IMG/VR virus record: IMGVR_UViG_3300013125_000045
Coordinates: 1 to 25,950 of that record
Strand: one strand, 5' to 3'
Length of the DNA stretch: 25,950 bases
Origin: a virus
The notes under the pieces: model-generated
Database searches by the model: none
Told to the model about the DNA's origin: nothing
Seen by the model: the letters and a program-made list of their open reading frames with translations, nothing else
Part shown: in pieces, positions 1 through 4,184 of the stretch
Layout: each line of letters opens with the position of its first letter
Position numbering within the stretch: the first letter of the stretch is position 1
Position numbers and translations under genes: made by a program

Positions 1-58
1 AACGACCAGTTACTTGGCAAGTCGTTTTGTAAATGTAATGGTGTTGTTTGCGTGGCAT
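1..58 (-). CDS. GIY-YIG homing endonuclease, N-terminal fragment (cut by window edge)
   Basis: Reading from an ATG at 58 toward the left edge gives MPRKQHHYIYKTTCQVTGR, still open at base 1. The HYIYKTT...TGR pattern is the usual first strand of a GIY-YIG nuclease domain in phage homing endonucleases. The catalytic YIG, Arg, Glu and Asn lie outside the window. The ATG sits at the end of the 3' arm of an 18-bp hairpin whose loop carries a late promoter (see 56-107). The gene follows directly after the last tRNA of the array. The family call rests on 19 residues plus the shared regulatory layout, so it is likely but not proven. Confidence 0.6.
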   Translation of the reverse strand, partial: MPRKQHHYIYKTTCQVTGR

Positions 59-107
59 TTTTGTACTGATGTCTTTTGATTATTTATACGACATCAGTAC
101 AAAAATG
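56..107 (-). promoter_or_regulatory. 18-bp hairpin with late promoter TATAAATA in its loop, hiding a start codon
   Basis: Bases 56-73 and 90-107 are a perfect 18-bp inverted repeat around a 16-base loop. The loop holds TATAAATA on the minus strand (88 to 81), the T4 late-promoter box. The ATG of the endonuclease at 58 ends the 3' arm. A long transcript running through the tRNA array would fold and hide the start. A transcript started at the late promoter would lack the 5' arm. It could also act as a terminator for the array. Confidence 0.75.
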
Positions 108-115
108 ACCAGATG

Positions 116-188
116 TAGCGGGAGAGGGATTCGAACCCTCGACCTCAAGATTATGAGTCTTGCGAGCTGGCCTCTGCTCTACCCCACA
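116..188 (-). tRNA. tRNA with CAT anticodon (Met or Ile2)
   Basis: Full cloverleaf: D stem GAGC/GCTC, anticodon loop CTCATAA on a CAAGA/TCTTG stem, T arm GAGGG-TTCGAAT-CCCTC. The first acceptor pair is T:T, the rest pair with G:T wobbles. The anticodon stem lacks the three G:C pairs of initiator tRNA, so elongator Met, or Ile after C34 modification, is more likely. CCA is not encoded. Confidence 0.88.
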
Positions 189-191
189 ATG

Positions 192-264
192 TGGAAACGG
201 ACGGAATCGAACCGCCGACGCCAAGCTCTTCAGGCTTGCGCTCTACCGACTGAGCTACGCTTCC
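192..264 (-). tRNA. tRNA-Phe (GAA)
   Basis: Seven acceptor pairs (GGAAGCG/CGTTTCC, one wobble), anticodon loop CTGAAGA, T arm GGCGG-TTCGATT-CCGTC. CCA is not encoded. Confidence 0.95.
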
Positions 265-270
265 AATTAT

Positions 271-348
271 TGGTGCTCTCTGTAAGATTCGAACTTACGA
301 CTTTCACTTTGTAAGAGTGACACTCTGAACCAACTGAGTTAAGAGAGC
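271..348 (-). tRNA. tRNA-Val (TAC), CCA encoded
   Basis: Acceptor GCTCTCT/AGAGAGC pairs fully, anticodon loop CTTACAA, T arm GTAAG-TTCGAAT-CTTAC, followed by ACCA. Confidence 0.95.
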
Positions 349-353
349 GTGTG

Positions 354-428
354 TGATCGTAGCTGGATTCGAACCTGCGACCCCTACCCTGTCAAGGTAA
401 TGCTCTAAACCAACTGAGCTATACGATC
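354..428 (-). tRNA. tRNA-Val (GAC)
   Basis: Acceptor GATCGTA/TACGATC pairs fully, D arm GCTC/GAGC, anticodon loop TTGACAG. The anticodon arm closely resembles the enterobacterial Val(GAC) arm. T arm GCAGG-TTCGAAT-CCAGC. Confidence 0.92.
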
Positions 429-436
429 AATCTTAG

Positions 437-510
437 TAGTCCCGACGGGGCTCGAACCCGCAACCTTTGCCTTGAAAGGGCAACGACTTAACCTGTTCGT
501 CTACAGGACC
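437..510 (-). tRNA. tRNA-Glu (TTC), copy 1
   Basis: Acceptor GGTCCTG/CGGGACT pairs with two wobbles, anticodon loop CTTTCAA on TTGCC/GGCAA, T arm GCGGG-TTCGAGC-CCCGT. A second Glu(TTC) with a different body follows at 526-600. Confidence 0.9.
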
Positions 511-525
511 ATGAACTTTCGTTAG

Positions 526-600
526 TCCTCCGTACGGGATTCGAACCCGTGATCTCCAGGATGAAAACCTGACGTCCTTGACCGACTAGACGAACGGAGA
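526..600 (-). tRNA. tRNA-Glu (TTC), copy 2
   Basis: Acceptor TCTCCGT/ACGGAGG, D arm of the classical Glu type (TTCGTCTAG...AGGAC), anticodon loop TTTTCAT on TCAGG/CCTGG, T arm ACGGG-TTCGAAT-CCCGT. Confidence 0.92.
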
Positions 601-610
601 ATAGCAGAAT

Positions 611-1447
611 CTAAAGGTTGCTTATTATTACTTCGCTAGTGAATTTGCTTGTTTTAGCGCTTGCTACGATTGCTGACCAAGCAAAGTACCTCATAGATAC
701 GTCAATTACTGAGTATTTTTTGGACCACTCGATCAATTCGGAGTTTGTTAAACCGCTGTGAACAAAAGTGTTAGAAAGAACAAATTTGTACCCTAGACTG
801 TCCAATCCGTCAATATGCTCTAGCAACTGTACCTCATTTTCTATGTTCCACCCACAGTAAGTGTATTTTGATGCTAAGTACGGTGGATCAAAGTAAATAA
901 CATCCTTTTCTTTATCAATTTGACCGAGATCCAAGCTTGAGTAATCTCCGACGAAAAAGGAAAATTCTTTATCCTCGGCTAGCTTAACGTGAGCTGCTAG
1001 TCTATTGAAATCTAATTTTTTATACCCAAACGGGGTGTTAAATCCGTTTGGCCCAAACCTTAGCAGCGAGTTAAAGCTTGATTGAACTAGAACGTGTAGC
1101 ATTGGCGCATTATCCTGAGTAGTTCCGGTCACCTTCCATGTGTTATTGAAGTCGGAACGTAATCTCATAAATCCATCCTTAGTAGTTTCGCCAGATGGGT
1201 AATAATCGTTTGCAACGCTAACGCAATTTACTACGAAGCTTGGATCAAATATGCACTTGTGCAATTCGATAACGTCGTTACTTGAATCTATTCCTATACC
1301 TCCTCTTGCAGAATTGTACAAGCAGACTCCTGAACCTAAAAACGGTTCGTGAATTCGTTCAAACGGCGCTAACAAAGTTTTTAAGTTAGAAGACCAAATT
1401 CTAAATTTGTTTCCAGTATAAGAGAAAAGACCTTTGCTTGATGTCAT
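611..1447 (-). CDS. D12-class (Dam-like) adenine-N6 DNA methyltransferase
   Basis: 278 residues, the usual length for the D12/Dam family, which transfers a methyl group from S-adenosylmethionine to N6 of adenine in a short DNA site. Motifs appear in family order: FSYTGNKF near residue 8 (AdoMet pocket), HEPFLGSGV near 33, an IGIDSSN acidic strand near 51, the NSLLRFGPNGFNTPFG block near 126-141 and the catalytic DPPY near 187. All key residues look intact. It lies alone between tRNA-Glu and tRNA-Ile(TAT) with no restriction partner in view, so protection of phage DNA from host restriction is the simplest role. Target sequence cannot be read from the protein. A GATAAATT box about 20 bases upstream of the ATG may be a weak late promoter. 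Confidence 0.93.
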   Translation of the reverse strand: MTSSKGLFSYTGNKFRIWSSNLKTLLAPFERIHEPFLGSGVCLYNSARGGIGIDSSNDVIELHKCIFDPSFVVNCVSVANDYYPSGETTKDGFMRLRSDFNNTWKVTGTTQDNAPMLHVLVQSSFNSLLRFGPNGFNTPFGYKKLDFNRLAAHVKLAEDKEFSFFVGDYSSLDLGQIDKEKDVIYFDPPYLASKYTYCGWNIENEVQLLEHIDGLDSLGYKFVLSNTFVHSGLTNSELIEWSKKYSVIDVSMRYFAWSAIVASAKTSKFTSEVIISNL

Positions 1448-1483
1448 ATACTTTTCTACTAATTTATCGCTATCGGTTTACAG

Positions 1484-1556
1484 TACTCCAGGATGGAATT
1501 GAACCACCGGCCTTGAAGGTATAAGCTTCCTGCTCTCACCCCTGAGCTACTGGAGC
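1484..1556 (-). tRNA. tRNA-Ile (TAT)
   Basis: Acceptor GCTCCAG/CTGGAGT, D arm GCTC-AGGGGTGA-GAGC, anticodon loop CTTATAC, T arm GGTGG-TTCAATT-CCATC. It would read the rare AUA codon. The outermost anticodon-stem pair is G:A. Confidence 0.88.
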
Positions 1557-1641
1557 AAATAAAAGAAGAGAATTTTAGTTAGGGTTTAGTGTACAAAATC
1601 CAAATTTGCGAAGTAACCCTGTACTTTACTACTTCTTATTG
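1557..1641 (-). other. Spacer with copy M1 of the shared GTTACTTCG motif
   Basis: Between Ile(TAT) and the Ala-like locus. Minus strand 1632-1609 reads GTAGTAAAGTACAG then GGTTACTTCG, matching the motif at 2010-2034, 4184-4209, 4894-4918 and 5053-5080. No tRNA half was recognised on its 3' side, so this copy may be a relic. Confidence 0.5.
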
Positions 1642-1712
1642 TTGACACATTGGGAATCGAACCCAGTCATCTTCATTGCAAGTGAAGCGCCCTGCCTTCG
1701 GGATCTGGCCCA
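1642..1712 (-). tRNA. Atypical tRNA-like locus, anticodon TGC (Ala), 5' acceptor strand missing
   Basis: The 3' half is good: anticodon arm CTTCA-CTTGCAA-TGAAG, variable loop, T arm around TTCGATT, then TGTGTCA as 3' acceptor strand. The expected partner TGACACA is not found upstream; the sequence there (TGGGCCA) pairs at only about five of seven positions, and the D arm is irregular. An intact Ala(TGC) lies at 1850-1923. This may be a decayed gene, or one whose 5' end is supplied in some other way. The structured RNA at 1723-1845 lies directly on its 5' side. Confidence 0.5.
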
Positions 1713-1722
1713 TTTCTTCTCG

Positions 1723-1845
1723 TTCAGAACGAGCGAGCGAGGTTACCTGATATTGCATCGGGATATTTTCTACCTCGGGTGGTCTGCGTTCGGTTTGGAC
1801 TCTAAACAGCCTCGCTCAGCCATCGTCCGTTGAGCTCGTTCTGAA
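1723..1845 (-). ncRNA. Structured RNA element A between two Ala-type tRNAs
   Basis: 1723-1734 pairs perfectly with 1834-1845 (12 bp), and the adjoining 1735-1742 pairs with 1810-1817 (8 bp). This makes a long stem broken only by a 16-base bulge on one side. The 67-base interior holds a GTTT/AAAC hairpin with a seven-base loop. The length of the pairing makes chance unlikely. No hammerhead core or group I P7 pair was found. Function unknown; a processing signal or a small intron-like RNA are possible. Confidence 0.5.
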
Positions 1846-1849
1846 TTTG

Positions 1850-1923
1850 TGGACCGTAAGGGATTCGAACCCTTGACCTCCTGCTTGCAAGGCAGGCGCT
1901 CTAGCCATCTGAGCTAACAGCCC
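1850..1923 (-). tRNA. tRNA-Ala (TGC)
   Basis: Acceptor GGGCTGT/ACGGTCC with wobbles, D arm GCTC-AGATGGCTA-GAGC, anticodon loop CTTGCAA on CCTGC/GCAGG, T arm AAGGG-TTCGAAT-CCCTT. Confidence 0.95.
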
Positions 1924-1946
1924 GTAAAAGTAGAGAAAGTCGGGAG

Positions 1947-2009
1947 AGTCAACAGGCGGATTTGAACCGCATCGATTGTTTAAGAGACAATTGCCTTACC
2001 GTTAGGCGA
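1947..2009 (-). tRNA. Atypical tRNA-Lys (CTT), 5' acceptor strand replaced by the shared motif
   Basis: D arm GCC-TAACGGTAA-GGC, anticodon arm ATTGT-CTCTTAA-ACAAT, T loop TTCAAAT and 3' acceptor strand TGTTGAC are present. The partner GTCAACA is absent. In its place, directly before the TCGCC of the D arm, stands the motif ...AGAGTTACTTCG (2010-2034). tRNA-Pro ends only seven bases beyond the motif, so no 5' exon fits nearby in cis. Confidence 0.55.
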
Positions 2010-2034
2010 CGAAGTAACTCTATCCATTACTACT
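2010..2034 (-). other. Copy M2 of the shared GTTACTTCG motif
   Basis: On the minus strand it reads GTAGTAATG, then GATAGAGTTACTTCG, and joins the D arm of the Lys(CTT)-like tRNA. It is nearly identical to the motif overlapping the 3' end of the HNH gene at 4184-4209. Confidence 0.55.
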
Positions 2035-2040
2035 ACTTAG

Positions 2041-2114
2041 TCGAGTAGAGAGGATTCGAACCTCCGACCCCTTGATCCCAAATCAAGAACGCTAGCCAGC
2101 TGCGCCACTACTCG
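2041..2114 (-). tRNA. tRNA-Pro (TGG)
   Basis: Perfect acceptor CGAGTAG/CTACTCG, anticodon loop TTTGGGA on CTTGA/TCAAG, T arm GGAGG-TTCGAAT-CCTCT. The acceptor and T stem match the neighbouring Pro(CGG), which suggests a tandem duplication. Confidence 0.95.
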
Positions 2115-2126
2115 TTAGTTTAATAT

Positions 2127-2202
2127 TGGTCGAGTAGAGAGGGTTCGAACCTCCGACCCCAACGTCCCGAACGTTGTACGCTACCAGCTGCGCTACTACT
2201 CG
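2127..2202 (-). tRNA. tRNA-Pro (CGG), CCA encoded
   Basis: Acceptor CGAGTAG/CTACTCG followed by ACCA, anticodon loop TTCGGGA on CAACG/CGTTG, T arm GGAGG-TTCGAAC-CCTCT. Probably a diverged duplicate of Pro(TGG). Confidence 0.95.
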
Positions 2203-2209
2203 AATTTAT

Positions 2210-2286
2210 TGGTGGGCAAAGTAGGAGTCGAACCTACGGCCTTCTGAATATCAGTCAGATGCTCTAACCAACTGAGCTATATGCCC
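2210..2286 (-). tRNA. tRNA-Ile (GAT), CCA encoded
   Basis: Acceptor GGGCATA/TTTGCCC then ACCA, D arm GCTC/GAGC, anticodon loop CTGATAT on TCTGA/TCAGA, T arm GTAGG-TTCGACT-CCTAC. Confidence 0.95.
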
Positions 2287-2301
2287 GTTATGCAACTTTG
2301 T

Positions 2302-2412
2302 TCGATGTCAGCGGGAGTTGCCAACCCGTCCGCCTTACGGTGCGGCTCGCCGTTTGATCTTACGATCAGGGAAAGCGAGGAACTACGATCCGGTGGCCTA
2401 CCGGCTCATCGA
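2302..2412 (-). ncRNA. GC-rich structured RNA element B with two GTAA tetraloop hairpins
   Basis: 2302-2307 pairs with 2407-2412, extended by 2310-2312 with 2404-2406. Inside are the hairpins 2390-2394/2400-2404, TGATC-GTAA-GATCA (2355-2368, minus strand) and a second GTAA-capped hairpin at 2330-2345, plus CGGG/CCCG at 2312-2328. GTAA is a GNRA tetraloop, common in folded catalytic or regulatory RNA. The element fills the whole gap between Ile(GAT) and the interrupted Leu-like tRNA. Family unknown. Confidence 0.5.
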
Positions 2413-2620
2413 CACCCCTAGAGGATTTGAACCTCTGACTTCTCGACTACACCTTATTAACGATAGCATCACGTACGCTCTGTTATCTTTTGGGGTTCGT
2501 CTACCTTGATTCTCCCGGCTACTTCATCGGTTACCTCTGCGCAAAAGTAAACGAGTACCTTACCGAAGTCCTCAAGTTCCGGCCCTCAACTGGACGCTCT
2601 AACCGCTGAGCTAAGAGGTG
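2412..2620 (-). tRNA. Interrupted tRNA, Leu-like (GAG), with a 141-base insert before the T arm
   Basis: The 5' half (CACCTCT, D arm GCTC-AGCGGTTA-GAGC, anticodon arm TCCAG-TTGAGGG-CCGGA with one A:C mismatch) and the 3' half (AGAGG-TTCAAAT-CCTCT then AGGGGTG) pair at all seven acceptor positions with one wobble. Between them lie 141 bases (2437-2577). The insert folds locally: CTTGA 2576-2572 with TCAAG 2509-2505, ACTTC 2569-2565 with GAAGT 2525-2521, and GGT 2564-2562 with ACC 2531-2529. The D arm is of the short-variable type, odd for Leu. Intron in the variable loop is the likely reading; group I cores were not recognised. Confidence 0.55.
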
Positions 2621-2626
2621 ATTTTG

Positions 2627-2702
2627 TGGAGCCTTTGGAGGGATTCAAACCCCCGACCTTCTGAGTACAAATCAGTGGCTCTATCAGCTGAGCTACAAAG
2701 GC
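2627..2702 (-). tRNA. tRNA-Thr (TGT), CCA encoded
   Basis: Perfect acceptor GCCTTTG/CAAAGGC then TCCA, D arm GCTC-AGCTGATA-GAGC, anticodon loop TTTGTAC, T arm GGGGG-TTTGAAT-CCCTC. The T loop begins TTTG rather than TTCG. Confidence 0.94.
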
Positions 2703-2708
2703 ATTGAG

Positions 2709-2781
2709 AGCCTCATGCCGGAATCGAACCGACGACCTACTGAGTACGAAACAGTCGCTCTACCGTCTGAGCTAAAGAGGC
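2709..2781 (-). tRNA. tRNA-Thr (CGT)
   Basis: Acceptor GCCTCTT/ATGAGGC, D arm GCTC-AGACGGTA-GAGC, anticodon loop TTCGTAC on ACTGT/TCAGT, T arm GTCGG-TTCGATT-CCGGC. CCA is not encoded. Confidence 0.93.
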
Positions 2782-2784
2782 GTT

Positions 2785-2860
2785 TGGCACCAGTGGAAGG
2801 ACTCGAACCCTCAACCTTCGGTTTTGGAGACCGCTGCTCTACCAATTGAGCTACACTGAT
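2785..2860 (-). tRNA. tRNA-Trp (CCA), 3' CCA encoded
   Basis: Acceptor ATCAGTG/CACTGGT with G73 and encoded CCA, anticodon loop CTCCAAA on GCGGT/ACCGA, T arm GAGGG-TTCGAGT-CCTTC. Confidence 0.94.
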
Positions 2861-2905
2861 ATTTTTGATTTGAGAACAACGAAAAGAGCGACTTGATACT
2901 AAGCA

Positions 2906-3598
2906 TTATGGAAGCTTGGTACGGGATTCGAACCCGTGATAACCAACGATGAAACTCTGTTTCTCACTACAAATCAATAAGTTAATGGTGCGGGCGCCAC
3001 GGGGGTCGAACCCGCAATCCTCGAAGTGACAGTCCGATATGTTACCTACAACACTTCGCGCCCATTTTTTTTTATCAAGAATTTCTTTTGTCCAAACAGC
3101 TAATGTTCCGATTTTTCGTAATGCTTCCCATTTAAGTAGATCAGTAATAGTTGTTCTACCTTTAACTTCAACATACGTTATTGTATCGTCTAAGTTAGTT
3201 ACCGTGAAATCGATGATGTATGTATGCTTTTTAGAGTCTGACCCAATATATTGAATTCGGTTTTTTGCGTATTCCCAATTTTTAATCATACCCGACAACT
3301 TAGCTTCATCTAGTATTCGGCAGGCTTTAGCTTCGTACGAACCTTGAACCTTTAACGTTCTATCTGAGCATGCTACAACTATCCATTTAGTAGTTCCGCC
3401 TGCGACAAAATTCTTACCAGTTTGATAAGAACGTTTGTTAACTTCAGACCAATTTACTTTACTGTGATTAGTCCATCCTCCTCTATAAGAAGTTGCACAA
3501 CTTCGTGAACAACAAGTTTGGCGACGTTTATTCCAGTTGACAATAAATTCTGTTTGACAATTTTGGCAGATCAATTTTACTTTGTCGTGTCCGGTCAT
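2906..3598 (-). CDS. PD-(D/E)XK-type homing endonuclease with zinc-binding N-terminus
   Basis: 230 residues. The N-terminus has a CQNC...CCSRSC zinc-ribbon pattern (about residues 11-34). A nuclease-like core follows: SYEAKACRIL near 88, IIDF near 128 and YVEVKG near 141, matching the E...xD...ExK spacing of PD-(D/E)XK nucleases. It resembles the second endonuclease at 5128-5697 in layout (zinc site, then core ending in YVEIKG). The recognisable protein ends near DKKKW (about base 3063). After that the frame runs through tRNA-Asp (2991-3063) and the orphan tRNA half to a stop at 2906, so the last 50 or so residues are tRNA sequence read as protein. A late promoter and start-codon hairpin lie at 3594-3619. 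DNA target unknown. Confidence 0.75.
   Translation of the reverse strand: MTGHDKVKLICQNCQTEFIVNWNKRRQTCCSRSCATSYRGGWTNHSKVNWSEVNKRSYQTGKNFVAGGTTKWIVVACSDRTLKVQGSYEAKACRILDEAKLSGMIKNWEYAKNRIQYIGSDSKKHTYIIDFTVTNLDDTITYVEVKGRTTITDLLKWEALRKIGTLAVWTKEILDKKKWARSVVGNISDCHFEDCGFDPRGARTINLLICSEKQSFIVGYHGFESRTKLP
2913..2965 (-). tRNA. Orphan tRNA 3' half (Glu-like TTC loop)
   Basis: T arm ACGGG-TTCGAAT-CCCGT and 3' acceptor strand ACCAAGC are clear, and a TTTCAT loop resembling that of the Glu tRNA at 526-600 lies before them. No upstream 5' half with GCTTGGT exists before the next tRNA. Downstream, GCTTAGT (2904-2898) could pair with ACCAAGC at six of seven positions around a nine-base loop, similar to the permuted Ser locus, but no D arm follows. 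It overlaps the 3' end of the endonuclease ORF 2906-3598. Confidence 0.4.
2991..3063 (-). tRNA. tRNA-Asp (GTC), copy inside the endonuclease ORF
   Basis: Acceptor GGGCGCG/GGCGCCC pairs at six of seven positions (G:G at the base). D arm GTGT/ACAT, anticodon arm TCGGA-CTGTCAC-TTCGA, T arm GCGGG-TTCGACC-CCCGT, G73. Its 5' end follows a run of A in the endonuclease frame, as if the endonuclease inserted directly beside it. Confidence 0.85.
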
Positions 3599-3619
3599 GT
3601 TTTATTTTATTTATATGAC
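3594..3619 (-). promoter_or_regulatory. Late promoter inside a start-codon hairpin (endonuclease 2906-3598)
   Basis: TATAAATA occupies 3615-3608 on the minus strand. GTCAT (3619-3615) pairs with ATGAC (3598-3594), which contains the ATG start. The stem is 5 bp with a 16-base AT-rich loop. Same layout as at 56-107, 4655-4686 and 17802-17834. Confidence 0.65.
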
Positions 3620-3644
3620 TTTCAGCGTGAACTAAAATGGTCGA

Positions 3645-3720
3645 TGGCGGTCCCAACGAGAGTTGAACTCGCTCCGTACTGCGTGACAGGCAGACATCTT
3701 AACCGTTTGACCTTGAGACC
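3645..3720 (-). tRNA. tRNA-Asp (GTC), CCA encoded
   Basis: Acceptor GGTCTCA/TGGGACC with G73 and CCA, D arm GTC-AAACGGTTAA-GAT, anticodon arm TCTGC-CTGTCAC-GCAGT, T arm GCGAG-TTCAACT-CTCGT. Confidence 0.94.
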
Positions 3721-3727
3721 ATTACTG

Positions 3728-3813
3728 TGACCCCGGTTGGATTCGAACCAACGACTTTCCGCTTAAAAGGCGGAAGCTCTAAGCTTGCGCAAACCGGACT
3801 GAGCTACGAGGCC
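3728..3813 (-). tRNA. tRNA-Lys (TTT) with an enlarged D loop
   Basis: Acceptor GGCCTCG/CGGGGTC, anticodon arm TCCGC-CTTTTAA-GCGGA, T arm GTTGG-TTCGAAT-CCAAC. The D stem GCTC/GAGC encloses a 21-base loop instead of 8-10 bases. The extra part contains the self-complementary TTGCGCAA. All other parts are normal, so the tRNA may still work. Confidence 0.88.
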
Positions 3814-3830
3814 AGCTAATAAATATCGCT

Positions 3831-4028
3831 ATGAACTTGTATCACTGCGATCATTGCGACTCAATAACTGACGAGGCAGGAAATTTCGTCAGATTAGATA
3901 CCAGGCCGTTGGCGTTCAACGACCTCCCACTCCGTTGTTGTAAGTCTTGCCGCGATTACGAAATGTGGGAATACGAAGAGTATTTTTCTGGAAATCCGAG
4001 GACCGAGAGGGATTCGAACCCTCAATAA
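3831..4028 (+). CDS. Small cysteine-rich protein, possible zinc ribbon, antisense to the tRNA array
   Basis: 65 residues on the opposite strand to the array. CDHC at residues 6-9 and CCKSC at 36-40 form a plausible zinc site, and the middle (FVRLDTRPLAFNDLPLR) reads like real protein. AATAAATA at 3818-3825, a late-promoter-like box, ends only five bases before the ATG. The last 10 or so residues are antisense to the Gly-like tRNA at 3999-4068 and look accidental. The cysteine pattern argues for a real gene; short length and position argue against. Function unknown. Confidence 0.45.
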   Translation: MNLYHCDHCDSITDEAGNFVRLDTRPLAFNDLPLRCCKSCRDYEMWEYEEYFSGNPRTERDSNPQ

Positions 4029-4068
4029 CCAGTGGGACGGGGCGCGCACCAACCGTCGCATTCGGCCC
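3999..4068 (-). tRNA. tRNA-like gene, possibly Gly (CCC), with a poor anticodon arm
   Basis: Acceptor GGGCCGA/TCGGTCC pairs at all seven positions (one wobble) and the T arm GAGGG-TTCGAAT-CCCTC is perfect. D stem GCG/CGC is possible. The anticodon arm is weak: a loop GTCCCAC would give CCC, but the flanking stem pairs at only two or three positions. Possibly a decaying gene. Confidence 0.55.
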
Positions 4069-4107
4069 ATAATTACAAACAAGAACATTGGATAGAGGTA
4101 TTTGTTT

Positions 4108-4184
4108 GATGTCAAATTTCAAGTTTGATGACTTAACCACTTGTCTACACGGATTGCTCCATGATGGGATTCGAACCCACGATC
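4108..4184 (-). tRNA. Apparent circularly permuted tRNA-Ser (TGA)
   Basis: Read along the minus strand, the 3' half comes first: variable-arm GATC (4184-4181), T arm GTGGG-TTCGAAT-CCCAT (4180-4164), acceptor strand CATGGA (4163-4158). After the tetraloop GCAA the 5' half follows: TCCGTG (4153-4148, pairing six of six), TA, D arm GAC-AAGTGGTTAA-GTC of Ser type, anticodon arm TCAAA-CTTGAAA-TTTGA, then ATC pairing with the opening GAT. All cloverleaf parts are present once, with the gene ends in the variable arm. Ordinary reading fails: no fitting 3' half lies downstream. CCA is not encoded. Whether it is processed into a tRNA is unknown. Confidence 0.6.

Noticed and set aside
1723-1845. Hammerhead or HDV-like self-cleaving ribozyme
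   Set aside because: No CTGATGA/GAAA core and no nested double pseudoknot could be built.
2041-2202. Direct repeats suggesting a CRISPR or mobile repeat
   Set aside because: The repeats are two tandem proline tRNA genes sharing acceptor and T arm.
1606-2509. Plus-strand ORFs across the tRNA array
   Set aside because: Their translations are antisense tRNA sequence (repeating TRFEPL-type peptides) and are not genes.
2437-2577. Group I intron in the Leu-like tRNA
   Set aside because: I looked for the P7 guanosine site (GACTA...TAGTC type) and the usual R and S elements and could not pair them. Only the size and context fit, so I did not name the class.
2302-2620. tmRNA
   Set aside because: The tRNA-like part has a full D arm and anticodon arm, and no tag reading frame was found.
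3994-4153. Ordinary Ser tRNA with its 3' end at CTCGGAT (4000-3994)
   Set aside because: Six of seven acceptor bases could pair, but the T arm before it belongs to the Gly-like gene with a perfect acceptor of its own, and six extra bases would separate T arm and acceptor. The permuted reading fits better.
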